NCBI RefSeq assembly: GCF_031877795.1
Contig: NC_133955.1
Span: 3,906,001 to 3,970,000, forward strand
Direction: 5' to 3'
DNA: 64,000 nt
From: Strix aluco
Taxonomy: Eukaryota; Chordata; Aves; Strigiformes; Strigidae
The notes beneath the pieces were generated by a model, which saw nothing but the letters and a program-made list of their open reading frames with translations, was not told the DNA's origin and ran no database searches. Of this stretch, positions 1 through 13,700 are shown piece by piece; position 1 is the first letter of the stretch, and each line of letters opens with the position of its first letter. A program made the translations under genes and the position numbers.

Positions 1-1717
1 ATCAGCTCAGGATGCTTTGTTGGGGGAGCCTGAGTTCAAATTCTTTAAAAAGAGCTGCTTGGGAGGTTGTATCAGCCGTTAGCCAGTGAAGGCATTGGCC
101 GATTGCTTCAGAGCCCCAGGAAGGGGTTTCCTCACCCAGAGCTGGCTGCCACATCCCCTCCCCTATCTCGAACGCACATCGTTCGTTTGGCTCGTGAAGT
201 TCAGGCCTTCACACGTGAATCAAAGCAGTCACCCCTCAGCAGCGCAGGGACCCCCGCGCAGAGAGGAGCAGCATTGTGACTGGTGTCACGAGACGGCGCG
301 AGCTTGGTGCTGGGTATCGGAGAGGCTCTGCCGGCTCCTCTGCTGCAAGGAGCTGCCATGAGTCACTGGGAAGCAGTGCAGATCTGAAGGGGTTGTTTTT
401 CTTACTCCTGATAATCTGCTTGCTATGCCCACCCACGGGGGTGCCTCTGCTTAATAGCTGTCCTGACTCCTAGATGCTAATTAGTCAGCAAACTCTTTCC
501 TAGGCTTGATTGCTGGTGGGTAAACACAGTGAGCCTTTTCAGCGCTTCCAGCCACAAGGGACGGCTGCTGCGGCAGCAAGCCCACCCCTCGCCAGGCTTT
601 GCCACCAGGATCTCTCTGTGCTGTGTTGTTTCCAGCCTCTGCCCTGGATCTCTGCATCTCTCCCTGCCAGCTGTGCCTGTTGCTGCCGCCTCCCCTGCAT
701 CAACTGGTTCCCAGCACGGTTTCCAGCTGCACCAGGCTGCCGTCCCCCTCCTACATGGCTGGGCTCTGCTCGTTTTACTGCTGGGCACCATCTGCAGCTC
801 CTGGAAACCAGGCCAGCTCTGTTGACCCAAGAGGGGCCTGTCCCTTGTGTGCCAGCTCTGAATGGGCCCTTGTCTCCGCTGTGGGATGCAGGACCGTGCT
901 GTGTACCAGGGGATGAGAAGGAATTGTTTTCCAGAGATGGTTTTTCAGGGTGGGGTGGCTGTGAATAGTTACCCCAATGGAGGTAATACCTCAGGATTCC
1001 TGTCTTGCATCCAGAGACTCTACAACCAGTGATGAACACGCATCTAGGAGCTCTTCTCTGAGATGTTGCTCCCCAGGTAGTGCCTGCAGCCCTCAGGCTC
1101 CCTGTCCCATGGGTGCCTTTCCATGGGGAGGGGAGCTGAGGGACAGAGACGTGACTCATTTCAGGCCACATAGGAAGTAGTTGATTAAGATGGGATTTGG
1201 ACCTGAGTCAAACCATGTACCGTAGCATTGGCTGCAAGCCTGAGAGCCAGCGTGGGGTTCAGTCCCTCAGGTGTGTTGCAGAAGAGCCCCGGTGTCACTG
1301 GTTGGAGTCCTTCCCTGTCCCGCAGGGCTCGGAAATGTGAATTCCCAAACCTGGAAATCCCCTTGATGGAAAAGAAAATGAACATCAGTGTGTAAGGCAG
1401 GGGGACTGAAACATGTGGTCACTCAGAGTGAATTGGTGGTGCAGAAAGGAGCAGATCTCAAATCCCAGCTCAGGCTGGAGAGAGCCTAAGAGTTTAAACA
1501 AGGCTTCTCTTTGCTGCTGCAAAGAACAAATCTTCAGCTGAATGTGGCACTTTGGATCTAAGGCTTTGAAGACAGAAGATTATTGAAGCTGCTTTTGGTC
1601 TGTATTCAGCTCCCAACAACAGGCAAGAAGTGCAACCCCAGACTAGGCTGAGGAGATTATTCATGGGTGCTCTGTGGCTTTTTGCATTGTCGTCTTTTTT
1701 CTTTCCCTTTTCTGCAG
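1..1717 (+). other. TBC1D22B: TBC1D22B first intron (3' part)
   Basis: The sequence ends in a pyrimidine-rich tract and TCTGCAG acceptor directly before the first exon in the window. No coding segment, RNA gene or repeat is recognised in it. The first TBC1D22B exon must lie to the left, because the 1718 exon begins inside a Ser codon at about residue 19. Confidence 0.75.
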
Positions 1718-1774
1718 CATTCAACCTGTCTATGGAGCACAGCATCCTCCACTGGATCCACGGCTCACCAAAAA
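1718..1774 (+). CDS. TBC1D22B: TBC1D22B exon 2
   Basis: 57 nt encoding [18 protein letters not shown], with split Ser and Asn codons at the borders. Acceptor TCTGCAG, donor GTAAGT. It corresponds to residues about 19-38 of the vertebrate protein. Confidence 0.92.
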
Positions 1775-4700
1775 GTAAGTGTTTATCTTCTGGAGACACA
1801 GGCCACGAGGCTTTGCAGGTTTTTTGCTCAGTCCTGCAGTAGGTGGAGGTCTCCAGCATCCTCTGGCACTGTGATGTTCCAGCGGAGAAGGGCAGCAGTG
1901 GCGTGTGGTGCTGCCTTGAGCTCTGCAAAAGCTTGCAGGGAAAGCTTATCTGCTGGTGTCCTTTATGGCCAGAAATCCATATTGTACCAGCCACATCAAA
2001 GGAGACAGGCGTATTTTTTAGCAGTGGTGTCTGAGCCCTCTGCTCCCCTTCGGAGATGGAAGAATTAAAGGAAGGGGAGGTAAATCTGCGAGGCTGGAGA
2101 ACCGCAGCACCCTTCCCATCAGGAAAAGGCAGAGCTGATCTGAACTGCCTCCTTGTCTCTATCTCGTGCTGTGTAATGGTGAAGGTTCCCCCTTTTCTGT
2201 GACGCTTCAGGTGGTGGACTTTGACTTCTGTAGCTAAAGGGTAAATGCAAAGGCTCCTCCTGTGCCTGAGAAAAGAACCAGGCTGGCCTGTCTGCTGGGA
2301 GCCATCGCAGCTGTATCAGGAGTACCCACGAGCGCAGACTGGCTCTAACTCCTGACATGCCTCTCCCCAGGTTGCAAGACTTTTTTTGGATGTTAATCTA
2401 CCAGTTTTCTCTAGGGTGGGGGGAGGCAGAGCTGGAGGAGACGTACGTCTCTCCCCTTTGCCCTTCTGAGCTGGGAAGCCTGGCACCTCTCCAGCTGTGT
2501 GCTGGCACTGTGGCCTCCGTGCCCTGCCATCGTACCAGCTCGGGCTCTGCCTCCCGCCAGCGGGCAGCCTGGAGAGACTTAACACATTCTGTGGGTTTGG
2601 GAGGAGGAATGGGGAAACTGGAAGAAGGGACTGGCTGGTTGGAGTGAGGACGTAGGGAAGGAAAGAAAATGGAGTGGTCTGACATCATGGCTCTGATACT
2701 GTTTCTCTCTGGCTCTCAGCTTCATCAAGGACCGCTCCAAGGCCAATGCGCTGCCTATGAAAAGCAAGAAGGCCTCCAGCTTTCATGAGTTTGCCCGCAA
2801 CACCAGTGATGCCTGGGACATCGGTGATGATGAAGATGAGGACTTCTCTTCCTCCTCTTCTTCTTTGCAAACTCTGAACTCTAAAGTGGCAAAGGCCACG
2901 GCAGCCCAGGTTCTGGAGAACCACAGCAAGCTGCGGGCGAAACCTGAGCGGGCCCAGTCCACTCTCAGCGATGTGCCCACCAACTGCAAGGTCATCAAGT
3001 CCAGCAGCGAGGCCCAGCTCTCCAGGACAGCTGGTAAGAGCCATCCTCAGGAGCAGCCTCATGCTCTGGTGCTCCCCTGACTGTCTGCTGAACTCAGCCC
3101 CTTGCTGCTACTTGTGTGTTATGGGCAAGAGCCTACAAGCTCAACAGAGGCTTTCGCCTCCTTGTAGTATCCTGTACCCCAGGGAGCCATTTTTGGAGGC
3201 CTGGCCTTAATGCTTCAGTCTCCTCTGCTGCTCGGTGTCCTGCGTACAGGCCCAGAGGATCCCATGTTCTGGGTGCTAAGGGATTCTGCAGATCTGTTAA
3301 GCTCTTGCTTAGGGTTGTTCACTGTCTGCTTCCTTTGTGGCCCAGTGTGCTGCTCTTAGTAAAGGTCTGGATGAGGTCCCGTTGACCCCAGGTCGGGACA
3401 GTTTGGGCAGAGAACTGGGCAGCATCAGCCCCTGCTCGTCGCAGGCAGCCATCTGCCTGTGCTGTGAAAGTCACCCAGCAGGTCCCTGCTGCCAGCAGGT
3501 GGCATTGGCAGCCCATCGCCTCCTCTCTGCGCTAGCAATTAGCTTGATCACTCTTTAGATCAGCCGTGAGCAGAACAGATCTGAAGGTTGGTTCTTGTGG
3601 GATTCCCGCAGCTCTTTCTGCCTCATCTCCTGTGTCCTTCTGCCCATGGCTTCCCATGGGAAGAGGGAATTCTGATCCCCTGGCAGCCAGGTGTTTGATG
3701 CAGGAGGAAGGAAGGGAGGGAGAAATGGGGGGGGAAATGATGGAAGAGCCACAACAGATGCCTGTGAACCAGCTGGTCCATCAGAGTGGGCCAGCAGTGC
3801 TGTTTGCTGGGACTGGGGAAGAGAGGGGTGGAATCTGCAGCGGCAGGTCTCTGACACTGGCCAGAAGAGCGAGGTGGGGTTGGAGAGGTGCAGACTCTGT
3901 CCCCACCTCACCGCAGCATCTGCTCCTTGCAGAGGAGGCCTGTGTGCGGACCGCCCTTCAGAAGCAGCAGTCCCTTCCCCTTCGGCCCGTCATTCCGCTC
4001 GTCGCCCGAATCTCTGACCAAAACGCTTCGGGTGCTCCCCCCATGACGGTGAGGGAGAAAACCCGCCTGGAGAAGTTTCGGCAGCTCCTTTCCAGCCACA
4101 ACACGGACCTGGGTGAGTGTGGCAACACGGGGGTGTCTGCAGAGGGGGCCTGCTGCCTGCTTCAGGTTGCAGTCAGGTCTGCTCTGGCGTGGATAAATTG
4201 ACTACCTGCAGTTGCTCCAAGCGGGATAGTTACACAAACTGCTCTGTTGGCAGATGGTTATGTCCTCCACCAGCTGCCTGTCCGTTCCCAGTCTTTCTCC
4301 ATCTCGCAAATAATGGTTGTGATTGCTGGGGGCTGTTGGGCTCCGCATGAGAACTGAGGCTCTGGAGGATTGGAGCCCCTCCAGCCACCAGTCCTGTGCC
4401 CAGACTGAGCTGAAAACATCTCTACTCCCCTTGCTGCAGACCCACATCCCCCGTCATTGCTAATGTGGAGCCTTCCTGGAGGCTCAAGTGTCTCCAGAGC
4501 CTGCAGGAGCAGACTGGGCTTTCCTCTCCTTCTAGGTGTAGTGGTGCCTGGACGTGCCTAGGATCTAATCCATTGCCACCACTGTCCGTTTGCAGATGAA
4601 CTGAGGAAATGCAGCTGGCCCGGTGTGCCCAGAGAGGTCCGGCCCGTGACGTGGCGTCTCCTCTCAGTGAGTACTCGGAGCTGTGACGCAGGATTCTGGG

Positions 4701-7700
4701 GGGAATGTGCCGAGCCAGGGACACGCGCTCCTAGACCTTCGTTGTGTCCCGTAACCAGGTTTGCTCTTTTTGTATCTGTGCCCAGCCTACGGGTGAGCTG
4801 TAGGGTTTTTTTTTAACTGGGGAGTGTAATTGCTACATCCTCTTTGAGCACAAAGCCCAGACTGGTGCTGGGAACGTGTGGTTCCCTCTATGTTGGGAAA
4901 CTGAATCCCATGAAGTTGGGCTGCTCCAAGATCAGTAAAGGCATCAGGGGCTGGGAAAGCCAAATCCCATGAAAGCTCTTTCCCCAGCTCCTGAGTCTGT
5001 GCCTGATGCTTCCAGGTGCACAGCTGACCGGCAGGATTTCAGGGGGTGGTTTGTGGTGAGGGGAGAGGGTCTGCCCTGACACAGCTTTTCCTGCCACAGG
5101 GTTATCTCCCTGCAAACATGGAGCGGCGAAAGCTGACCTTGCAGCGCAAGCGGGAGGAATATTTCGGCTTCATCCAGCAGTATTACGATTCCCGGAACGA
5201 GGAGCACCATCAAGACACCTACCGACAGGTACGAGCCCTCTGCCTGTTGCCTGGCTTTCTGCCTTGGTTATGTCCCTTTCCTCTCTCTGGCTGCCGCTTG
5301 TCCATGCAGTTGAGGTCATGCGAGGACTTCTTCTAGCTGTAGCTATCAGGAGTCTTCTCCTTGGGGACAGGACACTGTTTCTGTCTGTCTTCTTACAGGT
5401 AGTAGTTTAGGCCTTCCCTAAATCGACCTAATAACTAGAATTCAGACCCCCAGCTCAGGGCACCTGCCCACGCCTGAGCAGAGGAGACTGGAGATTAAAC
5501 TGTAGATGATTTTTCTCAGTGCAGCCATCACCTGCAGCCCTCACTGCGCTTGTCAGCAAGTGCAGCTCTCGCCTGGGGGGACACTGAGGGGTGGATTCCC
5601 CTCTGTTAGCCTGTGAGGAGTTACTGTGCCCCTGGAAAGCACGGCTGGTGTGTGTAACCCACCCTCTCTTCCAGATCCACATCGACATTCCAAGGACCAA
5701 CCCACTCATCCCCCTCTTCCAGCAGCCGCTCGTCCAGGAGGTAAGAGGGGGAGCGAAGCTTCTGCCCCACATTTGCCGTGGGGTGTGTGTGGGGTTAGAC
5801 CAGCACTGTCACGAGTGAGTTGGTTTTGCAGGGAAACTTCCCTGGCTGACAGCTCCTGATGCGAATACCTGCTGAAACTTTGTCCCATGTTTCTGAAATC
5901 AGACTTGGAGCTCAGGAGTGATGAGATCAGCTCTTTTGTGGCGAGATGTAGCCAAGATTGGTAAAAGACCTGAAGCTTTTGTTTTGAGACAAATTCAAGG
6001 TGTTTGAACCAGAGGAGATCAGTTGTGTTTTGCTACGAAGCCTCTTTTGCGCGAAGCAGGATGTGAGAAACACGGGCAGGGAGAGGTTTGAGAGGTGGCC
6101 AGGAGGTGTGAGCATCTGTCCTCTTTAGAAACGAGCTCAGCGTGTGTGTATATATCAGAGCACAGTGTCTTGGGGCTGGGGCAGCCTGGAAATAACACAC
6201 TGGTTGTTGGGGGGAGGCTGCTCTATTGGGAACTATCCCAACCCGTGATGTTTTGCCGGGAGAACTGTGCTGATAACAGATAACAGCCTTGGCTTTTCAT
6301 GTGACACTCAGCAAGGTGTGCTGCTCTACTAATGGGCAGCCTTGGCCTATGGGTGGAAGGGTCTTAAGCCACCTGGATCTTGAAAAGTTGGATGTGCACG
6401 TCTTCAAACAGAGGCTTTGAGGAGCCTGGGCTGCTTTGTTCGGTGAAGTGTGGGCTGGCCTGTGTGTGGGATCTGTGGATCATACCAGAGTCTCTCCTAG
6501 GACTTGCATGCTTCTTATCTTACCCGTATTGCTGCAGAAAAGCCTGTCAGCGCATGATCTCCGCTCCCTGAGCTTAGTAGTTATGCTTTTCTGCCTTTCC
6601 TTTGTGCACGGCTAATGCAGGTACCTGCTTTCCCTCATTCTTCCCTAGATCTTTGAAAGAATCCTGTTTATCTGGGCCATTCGACACCCAGCCAGCGGCT
6701 ATGTGCAGGGAATCAATGACCTGGTCACTCCGTTCTTTGTTGTGTTCCTCTCTGAGTATGTTGGTAAGTGACTTTTGCTGTTTGAAGCACGGTGCTGCCT
6801 CTTGACCACGGTGTTTGAAATGGTGTGAAGCGCTGGCATCAGACAAGTTTGCCTTGCTGGAGGGGATGATGTGTGTGTTCTTCCTTCAGCTCCAGCCTGA
6901 TGCATCTTGACCTCTTACTGTATCTGTGCTGCCTGGTTGAATTGAGTTCGGTTTCATAACCTTGCTGAGCTCCACGGAAGTTGAAGTGCTAAGGGTGGAT
7001 TTGCATTTGAATGTATTTAACATCCTCGCAGTTTGGAGGAGAATGGGGTCTTTTAGGCGCTGAGGGAGTTTAGGCAAAGCTCTGATATACAGAGTTGGGG
7101 GAGGGGAGGGTCTTGCTCTCAAAGCTTACGCTTGGAGCTAGTTCTTGCTCTAGAAGGAATGAGTGAAGTATAAAGAGACCCTGCTGAGAATGTAAAATAA
7201 ACTATTTAAATAAAGATTCCTGTCCCGTGCTGCTAATACAGGTGTGTTTCTCAAGCTGAGAGTTTCAGAAAGCAAATTGACTTCTCCCTGCTGCTTTTGG
7301 CTTTCTTGTCAGCCAGTTGCTTTTAGTCAGAGATCAAGTAATTTCCACCCATAGCATTTTTATTCTTTCTCCAGCTCTAGCTGTGTTTTGGGGTTGCTGT
7401 TAATGCTGGGATGCTGTAATCCCAGGGGCTCTTGGTTTTCACTATAGATAGAAGGAAAAAGGAATTTATAAGACTGTATTAGTGACAGAGAAGTTCTGTT
7501 GAACAAATATTTTTAAGGTCTGATCCAAAGCTTGTTGAAGTCAGCAACAGGCTTCCAAACTGAGGCTTTGGAAGCTAGTACTGACCTTCCTCTGCTGAGG
7601 GCGTTGAGAAGAGGAAAGCCACCTCGGTTTCCACTCTGGTAGCTGGTGTGGTCAGGATTGATCCCTCGGAAGTGCTGTTGCTCCTCACAGCTTGAAGGAG

Positions 7701-10700
7701 AAGGCATAAAATGTGGCTCTACTACCAGCTGGAGGGAATTCCCTTTCCTGGGAGGTCAGGAGCCTCTTGGGTTAGGTCTGAGCAGGTTCCCTTTGAGTGG
7801 CTTCTCCTGTGCCTTATTCCTTGAGTGGCATTGGTGACGCTTGGTCCTGGCAGAGGCTGGTTGCTCAGGATCGATTTATTGGGTTAGAAGCGGAGCTGTG
7901 TGTGGTGAGTTCTCCATGCAAGGAGGGAGCTGGTCTGAAGCATCGGAGCTGCCTGTGGGTACCTGGTGTGGCTTCTTGCAGTCCTGCACCGTGTTGAGTG
8001 TTGGGGCTCACGTCTCTCTGCATGTGACTGCAGAGTTCATGCTGCATCGGACGTGTCCCTCTCTTGCTGGGGTCGTGCTTCTCACCATCTTCCAGGGCTC
8101 TTTTCACCCCTGGCTGAAACTTTCTCTCTGAACGTGGCCTTCGTGTTTCCAGCTATCTCTGAAACTTGTGTTGGAGGGAAAAAACCCTCTGCGTGAGATG
8201 TGCTGAGTTGAATTTGGCCAAGCAACATCATGGATCCCCCTTCTATCCCCAGAGCCTGGGATTCAAAGCCAGTCTTGAGGTCCCGAGCTGTCTCAGTGGC
8301 TACCTGCTCCCTCGTCTGGCTATGTAGCAGTCAGAGTTTAAGGACAAGATCAGTAATTGCCTTGAATGTACGTGGGAAAGAACTGCCAGTGCTCAGTGTT
8401 GCATAACCCCTTTTGCAACAGGATTGAAGTCACTGGTTTGGAGCATCAGCTCTTCTCTACAGCTGCCTTTGACTGAAGAGGCCCCTGAAGAGCTGGTGCT
8501 GGGCAGGGTCTGGAGGCTCTCTGTGTTAGATCATTAATGCTCAGGATCCCTGGATCAGCCAAGTCTGTGCTGCACCCGAGTCCTTGCAGCAGGAGAGCCA
8601 AAAGAGGCCTTGCACAGTTTGATAATCCTTGTGTAGCACGTGCCAAGGGACAACTCGCCTTTCTATGGGGGATCTCTTGTTCAGAGGAAACGCTGCTGGT
8701 ATTCTCCAAGCTGTATCCCCCTTGGGAAAGGGCACGATCTGTGTGGCTCAGGCAGCTCCTGCCCACAGAGCCCCCGAGGGCTCGTACACCTCTGTGTCAT
8801 CTGAGGGAACTTCCACACTCAGAGGTGTGTGTACATCTGGCCTGGAAAAGTTTCCCTCACCTTTCCATGAAAGCTGGCTCTGGGGAGTTGGCACCAGCAC
8901 TGGCTCCATCCTCAAACCTCTTGGGTTTGCTGCCCCTCCTCTCCTTTCTTGAGCGGGTGTTTTGTTGACTGCAAGATGCTAGAAGGGACCCACCGTGCTG
9001 CCAGCTGGCTCCTCTGCTCAGCTGCCCACCGTCTTCCCCGGGATGTTTGTGTCAGAGCGTTGGAAGGGCTGTCTCCCGCAGCTGACTCAGCAGGACCATC
9101 GCAGCTCTCCAGGCGCTGTGGGGGGTGTCTGTGTGTGTGTGATTCAGAGCTGACAGGCGGAGGTGGGAGTTCACAAGCTGTTGACTTCAGTTAGCTGTTC
9201 AGCATAAAGCTGGGCTGACACTCTGGTCTTCTGTTCAGTCTAGTGGATGTCATAAAACAATCTCACCTCCAATAACGGGCTGGTCCCCATCTCTAAGTTC
9301 GTTGTAGACTTCTAACCCATCATCCCATGCTTTGGGCAGCCATTGCATTTGCAGACCACAGATCAACTTTTCTACAGATCAATTAAAATCTCTCCTTGGT
9401 GCTCATCAGCTGATTAATGTGTCTGGTTGACAGTGTCTCCATTATATATCAGTTACTAGACCAAGGCCTAAAACATCCCTCAGAGGGCTTGTCTGGCTTC
9501 CCACCGAAGGCTAGAACGTGTCCATGGGGAAAAGGTGGGTGGTTTGGGTAGGGGATGGTCTGTAGCTTATCAGGCACATTCAGGGAACAGTTTGGCAGCT
9601 TCCTTTCATTGAAGTTGACACAAGCAATGAACCATCAGTCAGCAGTAACCCAGGAAACTCCCAGGCCCTTGTGTGCAGAGGGATTAAGCACAGCTTGCTC
9701 GAGGTAGTAGTTAGAGCAGTTTGGCTGGCCACACCGCTGTGTCTTTTGTCTTGATTCCTTTCCATCGTCACCGTGGAAGGTGTGAGGAGGAAGGGTGTAT
9801 GCCTCACTGCCTCCTGAAGGAGGTAAACAGACCAGTGATGAAAAACATTTTGCAGGAAACTATTTCTTCTAGCTGCCCTGGGATGCTTTGGGAACTGGAT
9901 GACCCCATTATTAACCTGCCTCTCCCTAGCCCAACAGGGTCCTGTTGATATGGCAATATCAAAAAAGCAAAAAATTGCTTTCTGAGCAATGCCTTGCATC
10001 CAGTGTGTGTGCCCCTTTGACCAGCTTCAGAAAATACCACCTAGGCTGAAGCAGGGAGAAGCAGCTCTTCCCCAGAGCTTCCAGTCCCCATCTCTGAACT
10101 CCCCTGCCCGCTTTTCCAGTGCCAGCTGGGACCAGTTGCTTTTCTTGTACTTGCACCCAGTCTGGATGCAAAACTCGTGCTTCTTCCAGACTTCTGCGAG
10201 CCTTTGGCGGATGGGATAGATTTAACTGCTGTGTTTTCCCCTTTCCCCCAGCGTGGCAAGCTGCCTCACCTTCTCCTGTGATGCTCTACCTGCCTCCCAC
10301 ACCAACATGGCTGCCTCGGCTACTTGGCAGCAAGCACGGGCACTTGGGCCACTGCCAGCTCCGTAGCTGGAGCTGTTCCTCCTCCCAGCTGATGGACGGC
10401 TTTGTCACACATTGCTGAGCGCTGCTTGTTTTCAGCTGGTGCTGCCGTGAGGAAGAGCTCGAGGTGTTGAGGCTGCAGGAGCAGCTCAGCCTGCGGTTGC
10501 TGCCCTCCGGGTGGGATGAGCGCAGGCTGCCAGCACCTCTGGGGAGGCAGAGCTGAGTGGCGAGGGTGGAGAGAGGCAGTCTGGCGTCCGAGGAATTGGA
10601 GTGGGGGTGACACCTCGGCACCTGCCGGGGGAAGCCACCTGCCCCCTTTTCCAGGTGACCAGAGAGGTCCCAGCAAGCACAGGGATGCTGAGCTGTCAGT

Positions 10701-13700
10701 CCTGCTGAAACTGCCTCCCAGCTCAGGTCCTGCAGCCCTCCTGAGTCGCTCCCAGCTCTCATGGCTTGTGTTTGTATTTAAAATGGCAGGGACAGAGCTC
10801 AGAAATGAGCTCAGGATCCCCAGGTAGTGTCAGTGCTGGACCCTGCACCCTGTCTCCGTGCTCTCTGCCCATCCCAGCGTATGACACCACTTCCATCCCT
10901 CATTCAAGGCCTGGCGTAAGGGATTGTTCCAGCTTTGGGACCTGTTTGGTGTTTCACCAAGGCTGTAGAGGGGAGCAGTACCATGGAAAGTATTGATCTT
11001 GCTCACTCCTAACTGGCTCTGTTATTAAATCCTAATCCTGGTTAAATTAGGACTCTGTTTCCTTGTAAGCAGGAGCAGAAGTGGAGCTCAGATGAAGGGG
11101 AGGGGGGAGCCTTGTGTCTGGGTGTTCCTCGTCACGCTGCCACTGACCCGGCTTGCTCTGAACTCCAGGTTTTGCCCTGGACCTGTTGCTCACTGCACGT
11201 GGTGCAGCCTTGCCCATTGCTGTGCAGAGCTGTGAGCTGAGCCTGGGTTTAACTGTTCTCCAGGCCTCTAGTCCTGCGTAAAGCCCCAGCTGCCAGAATA
11301 TGGGGAGTGTTAAAGCTCCCTTACAGAAGGCAGGGCTGTGGGAGGCTGGAGCTCTGGCTCCTCTGCTCCAAGCTTTGTGCTGCCTGGCATTTCAGACAGG
11401 TTCACTGTGATGTCCCTTCTCCCAGGTCTGCCCTGAGCCCTGTCAAAGTGTCACTCACAGGAACTTTGCTTTCCCCAAATGCCAGCTGCCCTTGGGCACC
11501 TTGTGACACTGCTGGCGATGTCCCGGCTGCCTCCAGCCCAGCCGCGGGCGGCTGTCACCGTGCCGCTGGCTCCTTCTCAGTCCCTGTCAGAGCCATATGT
11601 TGAGTATCTCCCTCCTTTCCACGGCGTCTCTTTAATGATGCCGCTGAGCAGATTTTTGTGCTGAGCCACACGCTCCAGAGACCTGGGGTTTGTTTTTTTT
11701 TTTTTCAAAACTTCTTGCGGTGTGAGTTGGCTCGTGCTGGGGATCTGCTACCGCTGTTTTGCTTTGACACAGGGGTGTGGACAGGGTTGCTTCTCTTGTC
11801 CCCGTACTGGTGCAAGCAGCAGGGTGTTCCCCATCAACTGGGCAGGTCACCACATCCCTTTCTCCATCTCAGTCCTCATGCCTGGAGCTGCATGGGGAGG
11901 TTTTCTGCACAAGGCTCATTGCTACGTGGCTGAGCCTGCCTCTCCCACCAGTCCTGCCTGTACACATGTGGCCCTGACCTGCGCCTTCACCTACCCATCC
12001 TCTTTTCTCTATTATCTAGGAAGAAAATGGGTATTAAACAGATTTTTGCCTGCCTTTCTCATTACCTGGAACAGCTGAGAGTGGCTGTAGAGAAGCCAGC
12101 AGAAGAGTGATAGTTTTGGATGATGACTTGCAGCTGGAAAATTGCTGCTCTTTCTGCAGTACAAGATTACCAGATTAACGCAGGGTTAAGCCCTTGCTTG
12201 TCCCTAAAGCTCCTGGTGACAGTTTGCTCCAGAGCTGAGCTCTGCCCCAGAGGTGGGAGCAGCTGGCTCCACACTTTTGCGGGCAGGATCTGTGAGCGCT
12301 GGTTTTCACAGCACGGCAGCCTGCGACAGCTGCCCTGCGGCGTATCTGAGCCAAGGGGGTGGCCGCCTCCAGCCCTGAGCCCCGTCCTGTCCCTCTCTTG
12401 CTCTTTTCCAAGGAAGATCAAAGATGCTTGTTAGGATTTCCAAGCCTCTGGGTTTGGAAATGAGCCCGTTTACCTCTGGCATCGGTTGATCTGATTTAGC
12501 AGCATGACAGCAGTGTGATGCGTGCTCTCCTCCTGAGGAGGAAAGGGAGGGAGGTGCTGGGTCAGTGGAGCCAGGAGGGCCAGAGCTGTGTCTCCTGTCT
12601 GTCTCCTCCCTAGCTTCCACTGCCTTCCCGTGCCTGTTGCCCTCTACAGCCTCCAGGTTAAGGTGAGCCTGGCCTGGAGCAGGTGATCTCTGCTCCAAAC
12701 TCAGCCAGCATCACCACTGTCCCACCCTCGAGGCATCTCATCTCTCCCTTGCCCTTCCTGGGGGTTTATTTAAAAGCAAGGGCAGCCTTTTGCACTCTGA
12801 GTACAATCTGGAGCACATGTCTTATGAGGAGCAGGTGAGGGAACTGGGGGGGTTTAGTCTGGAGAAGAGGAGGCTGAGGGGAGACCTCATGGCCCTCTAC
12901 AACTCCCTGAAAGGAGGGTGCAGAGAGGGGGGAGGAGTCTCTTGAGCCAAGGAACCAGCACCAGGACAAGAGGGAATGGCCTCAAGCTGCGCCAGGGCAG
13001 GGTCAGACTGGCTCTTAGGAAGGATTTCTTTGCAGAAGGGGTTGTTGGGCGTTGGAATGGGCTGCCCAGGGCAGGGGAGGAGTCCCCATCCCTGGAGGGG
13101 TTGAAGAGTCGGGTTGACCCAGCGCTGAGGGATCTGGTGGAGTTGGGAACAGTCAGGGTGAGGTTCATGGTTGGACTGGAGGAGCTTCAAGGGCTTTTCC
13201 AACCTGGATGATTCTGTGAGTACCCTCTGGGGACAGAGCTGCCACTAACCCTTGTGTTCTCAGACCCCTACTTCACTGGGTTTGAAAAACAAGCTTGCAC
13301 AGATCTCGGCTTCCCCCACAGCAAGGCTCTTCTGTGCATGGGGCTGCTGTTTGCTGGAGCTCTCCTGTCAGCTGGGCTCGAGGAGGAGGAGAAGCTCTGT
13401 GGAGCTGAGCGGTCCCTCTGTCGCGTGGCCGTGCTGTCAGGCTCTGTGCTGGATTTAACTCGGAGCCTTTTTGTTCTCCAGGAAGATGTTTGCACACTTT
13501 TGGGTCCTTGCAATCGTGCCTGAGAGTCCTGCTCTACTGTAGGGGTTTCTGAGGCTTTGGCAGTTATTTCTCATGGGTCCTCAAGAGTTGGCAGCCACTT
13601 TTTGGGTGCCTCTGTTGTTCTTCGGTCCTGGGATGATGCTGATGAATCTGACTGGGAGGGGGAAGTGACCTCCCTTGTGCTGCCCCAGGCCAAGGGCAGC

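Noticed and set aside
12918..13211. 97-codon open frame beginning [10 protein letters not shown], with similar frames at 29326-29619 and 35744-35986 on the other strand
   Set aside because: It recurs because it is the CR1 3' UTR consensus, not a gene family; there is no promoter or start context.
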